Below are positions 49,321-58,473 of a stretch of DNA of 64,000 nucleotides, in pieces; the stretch's first letter is position 1, and each line of letters opens with the position of its first letter. The stretch covers positions 1-64,000 of the forward strand of contig NZ_CABVHK010000021.1 in assembly GCF_902497785.1 (NCBI RefSeq), written 5' to 3'. This stretch comes from Pseudomonas fluorescens. GTDB lineage: Bacteria; Pseudomonadota; Gammaproteobacteria; Pseudomonadales; Pseudomonadaceae. A program made the translations under genes and the position numbers. The notes under the pieces are model-generated. The model ran no database searches and had not been told where the DNA came from. It saw only the letters and a list, made by a program, of their open reading frames with translations.

Positions 49321-51468
49321 ATGTCGCTCAGACAACTTTCCATTCAATGGAAAATCACCCTGCTGGCCGGGCTGTGCCTGGCCGCTATCGTGACCTTGCT
49401 GACAGGTCTTTCGCTGTATCGCATGGAGCACAGCTCCGAGCTGGTGAAAGCCTCGAGCATGGAGATGCTCAACGAAGCCGCCCAGGCGCGGATCGAGTCC
49501 CAGGGCGAAAACCAGGCGTTGGTGATTCGCCAGCAATTCATGGACGCTTATCAATATGGCCATGGCTTTTCGCGTCAGGTGCTGTTCCTGCGCGATCAGG
49601 CGGAAAAGCGCTTCCTCGACGCCTTCGACTTGCGCGAAGACCTGACCCGCCAGGTCAAATCGGCACTGCAAGCCAACCCGCAATTGCTCGGGCTGTCTCT
49701 GGTGTTCGAACCCAACGCGCTGGACGGCAAGGACGAACTGTTCGCCGGCCAAGCGGAGCTGGGGAGTAACGACAAGGGCCGCTTTTCGCTCTATTGGTCG
49801 CAGCCGACACCGGGCAACGTAACGTCGATGGCGCTGCCCGAAACCGACATCGCCGACACTCGCTCCGGCCCCAGCGGCGAACCGGCCAACGCCTGGTTCA
49901 CCTGCCCGCGCACGTCGCTCAAGCCGTGTGTGATCGAACCCTACTTTTATATGATCGACGGCCACAACGTGCTGATGACCAGCATTGTTTTCCCGCTGAT
50001 GGTCAACGGCAAAGTCATCGCATCGCTGTCGGTGGACATCAACCTCAACAGCCTGCAAACGCTGAGTCAGGGGGCGAGCAAAAAACTCTACGACGGGCAG
50101 ACCAGCGTCAGCATCATCAGCCCGGCCGGTCTGCTCGCCGGCCATAGCCCGGACGCCAGCAAACTCAGCCAGCGCCTCGATGCCGTAGACAAAACCAGCG
50201 GCGCCGAATTGATCCGCCTGCTCGCCGCCAGCAGCAAAACCGCCAGCCTGCATAGCGAGCAACAGTTGAAAGTACTGGCGCCGTTCCAGCCGATTCCCGA
50301 TGGCAAGACGTGGGGCGTGCTGCTTGATGTGCCGGAGAAGGTGCTGGTCGGCCCGGCGCAAGCGCTGAAAAAACAACTCGACGACAGCAACACCGCCGGC
50401 ACGCTGATTGAACTCAGCCTCGGCGTGCTGGCCGCGTTGATCGGTCTGTTGCTGGTGTGGCTGATGGCGCGCAGCGTGACCAGACCGATTCTCGGCGTGG
50501 CGCACATGCTCGAAGACATCGCCAGCGGTGAGGGCGACCTGACCCGGCGTCTGGCTTATGACAAACAGGACGAGCTGGGCCAGTTGGCCGGCTGGTTCAA
50601 CCGCTTCCTCGACAAGCTGCAACCGATCATCGCTGAAGTGAAACGCTCGGTGCAGGACGCGCGCAGCACCGCGGACCAGTCCTCCGCCATCGCCACCCAG
50701 ACCAGTGCTGGCATGGAGCAGCAATACCGTCAGGTCGATCAGGTGGCGACCGCCTCCCACGAAATGAGTGCTACCGCCCAGGACGTGGCCCGCAGCGCTG
50801 CGCAGGCGGCACAAGCGGCACGCGATGCCGATCAAGCCACCCGTCGTGGCCTGACGGTGATCGACCAGACCACCACCAGCATCGACAACCTCGCCGCCGA
50901 CATGAGCGCAGCGATGGTCCAGGTCGAAGGCCTGGCGGCGAACAGCGAGAAAATCGGCTCGGTGCTGGAAGTGATCCGCGCCATCGCCGAACAGACCAAT
51001 CTGCTGGCGCTGAACGCGGCGATCGAAGCGGCGCGTGCCGGTGAAGCCGGACGCGGTTTTGCCGTGGTGGCCGACGAAGTGCGCAACCTGGCGCGGCGCA
51101 CGCAGGAGTCTGTGGAAGAAACCCGCCTGGTGATCGAGCAGTTGCAAAGCGGCACCCAGGAAGTGGTGGGGTCGATGAACAACAGTCATCGCCAGGCCCA
51201 GGGCAGCGTTGAGCAGGTGAGCCAGGCGGTCACGGCGTTACGCCAGATCGGCGACGCAGTAACGGTGATCAGCGACATGAACCTGCAGATCGCCAGCGCC
51301 GCGGAAGAGCAAAGCGCGGTAGCGGAAGAGATCAACAACAACGTAGCGACCATTCGCGACGTGACCGAATCGCTGTCGGGGCAGGCAAATGAATCGGCGC
51401 GGGTGAGTCAGTCGCTCAATAGCCTGGCGAATCAACAGCAGAGTTTGATGGATCAGTTCAGGGTTTGA
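49321..51468 (+). CDS. Methyl-accepting chemotaxis protein with a double Cache domain
   Basis: The 715-residue chemoreceptor has TM1 near residues 12-35, a long periplasmic domain of about 330 residues in the dCache_1 style (GLSLVFEPNALDGKDELFAG; ACCEPTOR-like WFTCPRTSLKPCVIEPYFYM; LMTSIVFPLMVNGKVIASLS), TM2 around 365-385, HAMP, then a methylation/signalling domain with EAARAGEAGRGFAVVADEVR. Two cysteines in the sensor (CPRTSLKPC) could form a disulfide. dCache receptors in pseudomonads usually sense amino acids, polyamines or similar ligands. AAGGACG precedes the ATG. Confidence 0.94.
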   Translation: MSLRQLSIQWKITLLAGLCLAAIVTLLTGLSLYRMEHSSELVKASSMEMLNEAAQARIESQGENQALVIRQQFMDAYQYGHGFSRQVLFLRDQAEKRFLDAFDLREDLTRQVKSALQANPQLLGLSLVFEPNALDGKDELFAGQAELGSNDKGRFSLYWSQPTPGNVTSMALPETDIADTRSGPSGEPANAWFTCPRTSLKPCVIEPYFYMIDGHNVLMTSIVFPLMVNGKVIASLSVDINLNSLQTLSQGASKKLYDGQTSVSIISPAGLLAGHSPDASKLSQRLDAVDKTSGAELIRLLAASSKTASLHSEQQLKVLAPFQPIPDGKTWGVLLDVPEKVLVGPAQALKKQLDDSNTAGTLIELSLGVLAALIGLLLVWLMARSVTRPILGVAHMLEDIASGEGDLTRRLAYDKQDELGQLAGWFNRFLDKLQPIIAEVKRSVQDARSTADQSSAIATQTSAGMEQQYRQVDQVATASHEMSATAQDVARSAAQAAQAARDADQATRRGLTVIDQTTTSIDNLAADMSAAMVQVEGLAANSEKIGSVLEVIRAIAEQTNLLALNAAIEAARAGEAGRGFAVVADEVRNLARRTQESVEETRLVIEQLQSGTQEVVGSMNNSHRQAQGSVEQVSQAVTALRQIGDAVTVISDMNLQIASAAEEQSAVAEEINNNVATIRDVTESLSGQANESARVSQSLNSLANQQQSLMDQFRV

Positions 51469-51496
51469 TGCAAAGACTGCATCCACCAGAAAGACC

Positions 51497-51587
51497 TGTG
51501 GGAGCGGGCTTGCCCGCGATGAGGCCATAACATCCAACATCAATGTTGACTGTTACAACGCCATCGCGGGCAAGCCCGCTCCCACAG
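51497..51587. repeat. REPIN, family A, GGGCTTGCCC subtype
   Basis: GTGGGAGCGGGCTTGCCCGC and its inverted copy around a spacer with AACATCCAACATCAATGTTG. Confidence 0.95.
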
Positions 51588-51614
51588 GGTTGATGGGTGT
51601 ATTTTAAAATGGTG

Positions 51615-52928
51615 TTAACGCTTGGGCAGTTCGATCACCACTTTCAACCCGCCCCACTCGCTCTCTTCCAGCCGCAACACCCCGCCCCAAGTGTCGACGA
51701 TGTCGCGCACGATACCCAACCCCAACCCATGCCCATGGGTCTGTTCATCCAGCCGCGTTCCCCGGCTGAACACCTGGTCGCGCTGGTCTTCGGGAATCCC
51801 CGGACCATCATCCTCAACGCTCAGCTCAAACCCGGCACTCGACTCGACGACGCTCAGGCGAATCTCGGCGTCCGCCCATTTGCAGGCGTTCTCCAGCAGG
51901 TTGCCGAGCAGTTCCAGCAAATCCTCGCGATCCCACGGCAGCTGCAAACCGGCCGGTGCCTGATAGCTGAGTTCGAGGTGTTCGCCGTGAATCATGTTCA
52001 ACGTCGCGAGCAGGCCCGGCAGTTCCGCATCGCAATCGAACAACGCCCTTGGCAACGCATCACCGGACAACCGTGCGCGATTGAGTTCGCGGTTGAGCCG
52101 CTGCTGGACCTGGTCCAGTTGCGCCTTGAGCAGGTTGCGCAGCTGCGGATGGGCGTCGAGTTGTGCGCTGGACGCCAGGCTCAACAACACCGCCAGCGGG
52201 GTTTTCAACGCATGCCCCAGATTGCCCAAAGCATTGCGCGAACGCTTGAGGCTGTCTTCGGTGTGCGCCAGCAAATGGTTGATCTGCGCCACCAGCGGCT
52301 CCAGCTCCACCGGCACCTGATCATCCAGTTGCGAGCGCTGGCCCTGCTGCAACTGGGCAATTTGCTCGCGGGCCCTTTCCAGTGGGCGCAAGGCGCGGCG
52401 CACGGTGATCCGCTGCAACAACAGAATCAGCAGCAACCCCGCCAGCCCCAGCCCCAGACCCACTTGTTGCATGCGCTTGAAACTCTCGCGCACCGGCGTG
52501 TAATCCTGGGCGACGCTGATGGAGATCGACTGGCCCAGGCGCCGGTAGTCCGAACGCAACACCAGTAACTGCTGACCTTCCGGGCCCAGTTGCAGGTTGC
52601 TGTGCAGCCCGGGTTTATCCAGGCGCGGCAACTCTTGATCCCAGAGCGAACGGGAACGCCAGTGGCTGTCGGCAAAATCGATGCGAAAATAATGCCCGGA
52701 AAACGGCCGTTGATAGGCCGGTGACAGGTGCCGCTCATCCAGTTGCAAACCCTGCGGCCCGCGCACCAGCGCCACCAGCAGGTTTTCGCTGTCATTGCGC
52801 AACCCGGCTTCGAGGTAGCGCTGCATACCGATTTCAAACAGCCACAGGCTGGTCTGCGCCAACACCAGGCCGACGATCACCATCACGCTGATCAGGCCCA
52901 GGCTCAAGCGGCGCTGGATCGACCTCAC
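51615..52928 (-). CDS. Sensor histidine kinase of a PepSY-linked two-component system
   Basis: The 437-residue kinase has TM1 near residues 10-30, a periplasmic sensor (about 31-153, with GHYFRIDFADSHWRSRSLWD), TM2 near 157-172, HAMP, a phospho-acceptor His239 in NLGHALKTPLAVLL, and an ATPase domain with N box LLGNLLENACKWA, G1 box DDGPGIPEDQ and GLGLGIVRDIV. It starts at GTG, overlapping the regulator stop (GTGA). I find no RExxE iron motif in the sensor, so a BqsS-type Fe(II) sensor is not supported. Confidence 0.92.
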   Translation of the reverse strand: MRSIQRRLSLGLISVMVIVGLVLAQTSLWLFEIGMQRYLEAGLRNDSENLLVALVRGPQGLQLDERHLSPAYQRPFSGHYFRIDFADSHWRSRSLWDQELPRLDKPGLHSNLQLGPEGQQLLVLRSDYRRLGQSISISVAQDYTPVRESFKRMQQVGLGLGLAGLLLILLLQRITVRRALRPLERAREQIAQLQQGQRSQLDDQVPVELEPLVAQINHLLAHTEDSLKRSRNALGNLGHALKTPLAVLLSLASSAQLDAHPQLRNLLKAQLDQVQQRLNRELNRARLSGDALPRALFDCDAELPGLLATLNMIHGEHLELSYQAPAGLQLPWDREDLLELLGNLLENACKWADAEIRLSVVESSAGFELSVEDDGPGIPEDQRDQVFSRGTRLDEQTHGHGLGLGIVRDIVDTWGGVLRLEESEWGGLKVVIELPKR

Positions 52929-53593
52929 TGCGCTTGCCCGCCAAACAGGTAACCCTGGCCGCGACGGGTTTCGATCACGCTGCGCCCGAGTTTGCGGCGC
53001 AGGTGATTGACGTGAACTTCCAGCACATTGGAATCGCGCTCGGTTTCACCGTCGTAGAGGTGTTCGGCGAGGTGGCTTTTGGAGAGGATCTGCTCGGGGT
53101 GCAACATGAAATAGCGCAGCAGGCGAAACTCCGCAGCGGTGAGCTGGATGTCCGCGCCATCGCGGGTCACGCACTGGCGGCCCTCGTCCAGATGCAATCC
53201 CGCCGATTGCAGCGTCGGTTGATTGACCTTGCCATGGGAGCGCCGCAACAGCGCCTGAATGCGCAAATGCAGTTCTTCAGGATGAAAGGGTTTGGTCAGG
53301 TAATCGTCGGCACCGGCCTTGAGCCCTTCGATGCGCTCGGCCCAGGAACTGCGCGCCGTGAGGATCAGCACCGGCGTGGCCAATCCGCCCGCACGCCATT
53401 GCGCCAGCACCTCGAGCCCCGGCACACCGGGCAAGCCGAGATCGAGGATGATCAGGTCGTAGGGTTCGCTGCGGCCCTGATACACCGCGTCACGGCCATC
53501 CGCCAGCCAGTCCACCGCATACCCCTGACGATTGAGGCCGGCCAGCAATTCGTCGGCCAGCGGCACGTGGTCTTCCACCAGAAGCAAACGCAT
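52925..53593 (-). CDS. OmpR-family response regulator
   Basis: The 222-residue protein has a receiver with acidic pocket LVEDH (Asp8-9 region), phospho-acceptor Asp51 in IILDLGLPG and Lys in YLTKPFHPEEL, and an OmpR-type winged helix in the C terminus (LTAAEFRLLRYFMLHPEQIL; SNVLEVHVNHLRRKLGRSVI). Its kinase partner overlaps at the 3' end. Two PepSY genes precede it in the same operon and may be both targets and modulators of the system. Confidence 0.95.
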   Translation of the reverse strand: MRLLLVEDHVPLADELLAGLNRQGYAVDWLADGRDAVYQGRSEPYDLIILDLGLPGVPGLEVLAQWRAGGLATPVLILTARSSWAERIEGLKAGADDYLTKPFHPEELHLRIQALLRRSHGKVNQPTLQSAGLHLDEGRQCVTRDGADIQLTAAEFRLLRYFMLHPEQILSKSHLAEHLYDGETERDSNVLEVHVNHLRRKLGRSVIETRRGQGYLFGGQAQ

Positions 53594-53596
53594 CGA

Positions 53597-53923
53597 TCAA
53601 TCTTCCTTGTCTTTCAGTAACTGGCCAGTGACGGCGTCAAGGTCGAGCTCGCGGACCACACCGTCGGTGGTCAGCAACTCGACTTCATACATGTACACGC
53701 CGTGTTTTTCTTCAAGCTCGGCTTCCAGCAGTTTGGCACCGGGATAGTGATCCAGCGCCTGCTTGAGCAATTGCTCCAGCGGCAGAATCGCACCTTGTTG
53801 CCGCAGGCGCAGGGCTTCGTCCTGATCGAGGTCGCGGGCCAGCGTGACCGAGCAGAACGCAACCAGCGCCAGGGTCAGGCAGCCCACGGCGCGCGTGGAG
53901 GAAGGTGGCAAAAACAATTTCAT
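53597..53923 (-). CDS. PepSY domain protein, second in operon
   Basis: The 108-residue protein has a signal peptide (cleaved about residue 29, near VTLA) and a single PepSY domain: QGAILPLEQLLKQALDHYPG, then KHGVYMYEVELLTTDGVVRE and LDLDAVTGQLLKDKED. PepSY domains are peptidase-inhibitor-like and usually periplasmic. Its start overlaps the stop of the first PepSY gene. The pairing with a response regulator and kinase suggests a role in signal sensing. Confidence 0.88.
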   Translation of the reverse strand: MKLFLPPSSTRAVGCLTLALVAFCSVTLARDLDQDEALRLRQQGAILPLEQLLKQALDHYPGAKLLEAELEEKHGVYMYEVELLTTDGVVRELDLDAVTGQLLKDKED

Positions 53924-54234
53924 TAAGTGTCCTGATGATCCTTGCGCAGCAGCCCGTCGTGCGCGTCCAGTTCCAGCTCCCACACCACGCCTTGCGGATC
54001 GATCATCTCAACCCAGAAGAGGTAGACGCCGTACTTCTTTTTCAACTGGATGTCGTTGATCTTCGCACCCGGATGGCGATCCAGGGCGATGGCCTCGACC
54101 TTCTCGAGGGGCACAATGGTACCAGCGTCGATCAGGTTGCGGGCTTCGTCGGAGCGCAAGCCCCGCGTGTGGCCGAGGTTGGCGGTCAGGCCGAACAGAA
54201 TGAGTGAAATAAACAGGGCAGCCATGATTTTCAT
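53923..54234 (-). CDS. PepSY domain protein, first in operon
   Basis: The 103-residue protein has a signal peptide (MKIMAALFISLILFGLTAN region, cleaved near residue 23) and a PepSY domain: DAGTIVPLEKVEAIALDRHP, KYGVYLFWVEMIDPQGVVWE and a terminal DLELDAHDG-like end. It is clearly a paralogue of the next gene (same length and layout), so a tandem duplication is likely. It heads the four-gene operon with PepSY-2, response regulator and kinase. Confidence 0.88.
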   Translation of the reverse strand: MKIMAALFISLILFGLTANLGHTRGLRSDEARNLIDAGTIVPLEKVEAIALDRHPGAKINDIQLKKKYGVYLFWVEMIDPQGVVWELELDAHDGLLRKDHQDT

Positions 54235-54327
54235 TGGGTGTGTCCCGGGCTCTTATAGATTTTCGATGGACAGCACCTTAGCGACTCGAACTTAATTGAA
54301 ACTGAATAGCCATCATTGGTATCAACC

Positions 54328-54410
54328 GTGGGAGCTGCCGAAGGCTGCGATCTTTTGACTGTGATTTAAAAAAACAAGATCAAAAGATCGCAGCCTTCGG
54401 CAGCTCCTAC
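54328..54410. repeat. REP doublet, family B
   Basis: GGGAGCTGCCGAAGGCTGCG and the inverted GATCGCAGCCTTCGGCAGCT flank an A-rich spacer; tail-to-tail order. Confidence 0.94.
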
Positions 54411-54465
54411 ATTGATTTGTTGCGAGGCGTTTATAATCTCGCGCTTGTCAGACATCGAGACCGGT

Positions 54466-55545
54466 ATGACCGCCATCCACATCAAATTCCCCTCCCTGAC
54501 CCTCAAGGCCGGCCCGCGTGCCTTTGCGCGCATCCGTGAAAGCGGTTTGCACGCCGCCGAGGTCGGCACGCTGCCGGGCGCCGCTGGCGGACCGAAAGCG
54601 TTGGGAATTCAGGGTCTGGACCTGGCGCTGTTCGGCGAATGGCTGCCCGCCGCCCCGCGAGAGCGCTCGCTGATCGGCGCCTCGGTCGGTTCCTGGCGCT
54701 TCGCCAGCGCCTGCCTGCCGGACGCGGCCGAAGGTCTGCGGCGCCTCGGCCATCTCTACACCGAGCAGCATTTCACCAAGGGCGTGACCATGGCGCAGAT
54801 CAGCCAGAGCTCGCAACGCATGCTCGATGACCTGCTCGACGGCCGCGACGCCGCGATTCTGAGTAACGCCAGTTACCGACTGAACATCATGGTGGTCAAA
54901 AGCCACGGCCTGCTCGCGGACGATCACCGTGGCCGGCTCGGGCTCGGGCTGTCGTCGGTGATCGCCGATAACCTGCGCGGTCGTGCGCGGCTGTCGCGGC
55001 ACTTCGAGCGGCTGATCATTCACGACCCGCGCCTGGCACCACCGGTCAATGCGCTGAATGATTTCCCGTCACGCTTCGTCGCGCTGAACACCGCCAACCT
55101 GCGCCAGGCGCTGCTGGCCTCAGGCTCGATCCCGATGGTCATGCAAGGCGTGCGCGACCTTCCGGGCGCGGGCGCCGGGACGTTTCGCGACGGTGGTCTG
55201 CTGGACTATCACCTTGATCTGCCCTACAGCGGCAGCGATATCGTGCTTTACCCGCACTTCACCGACCGGATCATCCCTGGCTGGTTCGACAAAACCCTGC
55301 CGTGGCGCCGCGCCTGCCCGACGCGTTTGCAGGATGTCTTGCTGCTGGCACCGTCGAAGGAATACCTGGCGCGCCTGCCCTACGGCAAACTGCCGGATCG
55401 CAATGACTTCAAGCGCTTCATGGGCGATGCGCCGGGCCGGCAGAAATACTGGCGCGCAGCGATGGACGAGAGCCGCCGTCTCGGTGACGAGTTCCTTGAA
55501 CTGGCCGCCAACGGTCGCCTCGGCGAGCGCTTGCTGACCCTTTAG
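54466..55545 (+). CDS. Patatin-like phospholipase family protein
   Basis: The 359-residue protein has the patatin catalytic dyad: the GxSxG elbow reads GASVGSW with Ser73, and the Asp is in RDGGLLDYHLD (Asp242, a DG-G motif). The oxyanion glycine stretch is likely TLPGAAGGPKALGIQG near residues 36-50. Patatin-family enzymes hydrolyse phospholipids or lipid esters. There is no signal peptide, so it should act inside the cell. The start is ATG 54466 with weak GAGACC upstream. No secretion partner is near. Confidence 0.88.
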   Translation: MTAIHIKFPSLTLKAGPRAFARIRESGLHAAEVGTLPGAAGGPKALGIQGLDLALFGEWLPAAPRERSLIGASVGSWRFASACLPDAAEGLRRLGHLYTEQHFTKGVTMAQISQSSQRMLDDLLDGRDAAILSNASYRLNIMVVKSHGLLADDHRGRLGLGLSSVIADNLRGRARLSRHFERLIIHDPRLAPPVNALNDFPSRFVALNTANLRQALLASGSIPMVMQGVRDLPGAGAGTFRDGGLLDYHLDLPYSGSDIVLYPHFTDRIIPGWFDKTLPWRRACPTRLQDVLLLAPSKEYLARLPYGKLPDRNDFKRFMGDAPGRQKYWRAAMDESRRLGDEFLELAANGRLGERLLTL

Positions 55546-55619
55546 TCAGGACAAACTGCTAAACTCGCCGCCTGCCCACATCGCCACGGCGATCGCCACC
55601 TGACAGAGCTGAAACCACT

Positions 55620-55976
55620 GTGGAAATCTTCAAAGAATTTACCTTCGAATCCGCCCACCGCCTGCCCCACGTCCCGGACGGCCACAAGTGCGGCCGCTTG
55701 CACGGTCACTCGTTCAAAGTGGCGATTCATTTGAGTGGCGATCTCGATCCGCATACCGGCTGGATTCGCGACTTCTCGGAGATCAAGGCGATCTTCAAAC
55801 CGCTGTATGAGCGGCTGGATCACAACTATCTGAATGACATTCCGGGGTTGGAGAATCCGACCAGTGAAGTGTTGGCGAAGTGGATATGGGTTGAGTTGAA
55901 GCCGTTGTTGCCGGAACTCAGCGCGATACGTATCCATGAGACCTGCACCAGCGGCTGCATCTATCGCGGGGAGTAA
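55620..55976 (+). CDS. queD: 6-carboxytetrahydropterin synthase
   Basis: The 118-residue enzyme (QueD/PTPS family) makes 6-carboxy-tetrahydropterin from 7,8-dihydroneopterin triphosphate, the first committed step of queuosine (preQ0) synthesis. Zinc ligands His13, His28 and His30 lie in SAHRLPHVPDGHKCGRLHGH, with catalytic Cys24 in the same segment, and the C-terminal ETCTSGCIYRG is typical of the PTPS pocket. It starts at GTG 55620. No other que gene is in the window. Confidence 0.95.
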   Translation: MEIFKEFTFESAHRLPHVPDGHKCGRLHGHSFKVAIHLSGDLDPHTGWIRDFSEIKAIFKPLYERLDHNYLNDIPGLENPTSEVLAKWIWVELKPLLPELSAIRIHETCTSGCIYRGE

Positions 55977-55993
55977 CTGGACAACCCAAACCC

Positions 55994-56083
55994 TGTGGGA
56001 GCGAGCCTGCTCGCAAATGCGGTGGGTCAGGTCATTCAAATGTCGACCGCTGCACCGCATTCGCGAGCGGGCTCGCTCCCACA
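55994..56083. repeat. REPIN, family A
   Basis: GTGGGAGCGAGCCTGCTCGC and the inverted TCGCGAGCGGGCTCGCTCCC; the spacer carries GGGTCAGGTCATTCAAATG. Confidence 0.94.
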
Positions 56084-56179
56084 GGGTATGGTGTTTCGTC
56101 AGTGAGACAACAAACAGCCTTCATGGCTGTTTTTTTACGCCTATGCTTTTTGGCTCGCACCCGCCAAGAGAACACGCGT

Positions 56180-57001
56180 ATGACTGAATGGCCGCTGGCT
56201 CAGACCTATCGCTTCAACGGGCACTCCGTTCGGTTCGCCATGCGGGGCGATGGCCCGCCGTTGGTGTTCGTGCATGGCACGCCGTTTTCTTCTTACGTGT
56301 GGCACCGGATTGCGCCGCACTTCATTTCGTCGCACCGCGTGTACTACTTCGACTTGCTCGGTTACGGGCTGTCGGACAAAGTCGACGGTGATGTGTCGCT
56401 GGGTGTGCAAAACGAGCTGTTGGCGCAACTGCTGGAGCATTGGGGCCTGGATTGCCCGGACGTGGTGGCCCACGATTTCGGCGGGGCGACGGTGCTGCGC
56501 GCGCATCTGCTCAACGGCAAGGATTACCGCAGCCTGACGCTGATCGATCCGGTGGCGCTGACGCCTTGGGGTTCGCCGTTCGTGCAGCATGTGCGCCAGC
56601 ATGAGGCGGCATTCGCCGGTGTGCCTGATTACATTCAGCGGGCGATCGTGCCGGCCTACATTCGTGGGGCGATCAAACGCGACATTACCGATGAAGAACT
56701 CGCGCCGTACGTGCAACCGTGGCTGGGTGATCCGGGGCAAGCGGGGTTTTACCGGCAGATCGCGCAGATGGATCAGCGTTACACCCGCGAGGTCGAGGGG
56801 TTGTACCCGACGATTCGTTGCCCGGTGCAGATTCTCTGGGGTGAAGACGATCAGTGGATTCCCATCGACCGTGGGCGGGCGTTGCAGCAGATGATTCCAG
56901 GGGCGCAATTTCATCCGGTTCCGAATGCCGGGCATCTGGTCCAGGAGGATGCACCGGAAGCGATAGTCGCGGCGTTGCTGCGCTTCCTGCCATCTCCCTG
57001 A
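56180..57001 (+). CDS. Alpha/beta hydrolase with Asp nucleophile
   Basis: The 273-residue hydrolase has the oxyanion motif HGTP (32-35) and the nucleophile elbow AHDFGG with Asp99 in place of Ser. The acid Asp is in GEDDQWIPI (near 223-224) and the base His252 in NAGHLVQED. Asp nucleophiles are typical of haloalkane dehalogenases and epoxide hydrolases, which form alkyl-enzyme esters; the halide-stabilising Trp after the elbow (HDW) is Phe here. The activity is therefore uncertain, with epoxide hydrolase- or dehalogenase-like as best guess. It precedes codA but has its own start. Confidence 0.85.
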   Translation: MTEWPLAQTYRFNGHSVRFAMRGDGPPLVFVHGTPFSSYVWHRIAPHFISSHRVYYFDLLGYGLSDKVDGDVSLGVQNELLAQLLEHWGLDCPDVVAHDFGGATVLRAHLLNGKDYRSLTLIDPVALTPWGSPFVQHVRQHEAAFAGVPDYIQRAIVPAYIRGAIKRDITDEELAPYVQPWLGDPGQAGFYRQIAQMDQRYTREVEGLYPTIRCPVQILWGEDDQWIPIDRGRALQQMIPGAQFHPVPNAGHLVQEDAPEAIVAALLRFLPSP

Positions 57002-57114
57002 ATCCCCCGACGAAAGCCGCCCTGCCGTAGGTGCCGGCGTGCTGGCGAAGGCGTATGTTGTACGGATGCCAAGCGCCCACGCACCACGACAAGCTTTATA
57101 AAAGGATTCGCCTG

Positions 57115-58362
57115 ATGCACATCATCAACGCCCGCCTGCGCAACCAAGAAGGCCTGCATGAGTTGCACCTGGAAAACGGCCTGATCAGCTTTATCGCCCG
57201 GCAGACCGAAGCGCCGACCCTGGGCCCGGATGATCTGGACGCCGGTGGCAATCTGGTGGTGCCGCCCTTCGTCGAGCCGCATATCCACCTCGACGCCACG
57301 CTGACCGCCGGCGAGCCGCGCTGGAACATGAGCGGCACGCTGTTCGAGGGCATCGAATGCTGGGGCGAGCGCAAGGTGACCATCACCGAGGAGGACACCA
57401 AGACCCGCGCGAAGAAGACCATCCAGGCCCTTGCCGCCCACGGCATTCAGCACGTGCGCACCCACGTCGACGTCACCGACCCGCAGCTCACCGCGCTCAA
57501 GGCGATGCTCGAAGTGCGCGAGGAAAGCCGGCACCTGATCGATTTGCAGATCGTCGCCTTCCCCCAGGAAGGCATCGAGTCGTACCGCAACGGGCGCGAG
57601 CTGATGGAAGAGGCGATTCGCATGGGCGCGGACGTGGTCGGCGGGATTCCGCATTTCGAATACACCCGTGATCAGGGCGTGAGTTCGGTGAAATTCCTGA
57701 TGGACCTGGCCGAGCGCACCGGTTGCCTGGTGGACGTGCATTGCGACGAAACCGATGACCCGCACTCGCGCTTTCTTGAGGTGCTGGCCGAAGAAGCCCG
57801 TAGCCGCGACATGGGTTCACGAGTCACCGCGAGCCACACCACGGCGATGGGCTCTTACGACAATGCCTACTGCGCCAAACTGTTCCGCCTGCTCGGGCAT
57901 TCGGGGATCAGTTTTGTCTCCTGCCCGACCGAGAGCATCCATCTGCAAGGTCGCTTCGACAACTTCCCGAAACGCCGTGGGGTCACGCGGGTGAATGAGT
58001 TGCTGGAAGCGGGGATGAACGTATGCTTCGGCCAGGATTCGATCGTCGACCCGTGGTATCCGCTGGGCAATGGCAACATTCTGCGGGTGCTGGAAGCGGG
58101 TCTGCATATCTGCCACATGCTGGGCTATCGCAACCTGCAGAGTGCGCTGGACCTGGTGACCGATAACAGCGCGAAGGCCATGAATCTCGGGGAGCGCTAC
58201 GGGCTGGAACGCGGGCGGCCGGCGAATTTGCTGATTCTGTCGGCGGACAGTGACTACGAGGTAATTCGCAGTCAGGGCTTGCCGCTGTATTCGGTGCGCG
58301 AGGGCAAGGTGTTGATGAAGCGGCAGATGCCGGTGGTGGAGTTTTTCGGCGATCAGGGCTGA
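57115..58362 (+). CDS. codA: Cytosine deaminase
   Basis: The 415-residue amidohydrolase converts cytosine to uracil for pyrimidine salvage. Metal ligands appear in PPFVEPHIHLDATL (His56, His58), HVRTHVDVTD and LVDVHCDETDD, the last holding His and Glu of the active site. SRVTASHTTAMGSYD and VCFGQDSIVDPW supply the later His and Asp. Length and motifs follow E. coli CodA. No cytosine permease gene (codB) adjoins it. AAAGGATT precedes the ATG. Confidence 0.94.
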   Translation: MHIINARLRNQEGLHELHLENGLISFIARQTEAPTLGPDDLDAGGNLVVPPFVEPHIHLDATLTAGEPRWNMSGTLFEGIECWGERKVTITEEDTKTRAKKTIQALAAHGIQHVRTHVDVTDPQLTALKAMLEVREESRHLIDLQIVAFPQEGIESYRNGRELMEEAIRMGADVVGGIPHFEYTRDQGVSSVKFLMDLAERTGCLVDVHCDETDDPHSRFLEVLAEEARSRDMGSRVTASHTTAMGSYDNAYCAKLFRLLGHSGISFVSCPTESIHLQGRFDNFPKRRGVTRVNELLEAGMNVCFGQDSIVDPWYPLGNGNILRVLEAGLHICHMLGYRNLQSALDLVTDNSAKAMNLGERYGLERGRPANLLILSADSDYEVIRSQGLPLYSVREGKVLMKRQMPVVEFFGDQG

Positions 58363-58387
58363 ATGTTGCGTTGACAGGACTGACGCC

Positions 58388-58462
58388 TTCGCGAGCAAGC
58401 TCGCTCCCACATTGGATCTGTGTCGTTCTCAAATCCTGTGGGAGCGAGCTTGCTCGCGATGG
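58388..58462. repeat. REP pair, family A, tail-to-tail
   Basis: TCGCGAGCAAGCTCGCTCCC comes first and GTGGGAGCGAGCTTGCTCGC second, the inverse of the usual REPIN order, around ATTGGATCTGTGTCG. Confidence 0.93.
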
Positions 58463-58473
58463 CGATATTGAAC

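Noticed and set aside
49291..51189. 632-codon open frame antisense to the dCache chemoreceptor
   Set aside because: It is a codon-bias shadow of the chemoreceptor, whose signalling domain is unmistakable on the plus strand.
51615..54234. Naming the PepSY-linked system BqsRS/CarRS
   Set aside because: Gene order is similar, but the sensor lacks RExxE and I cannot compare sequences directly; the name would be unsupported.
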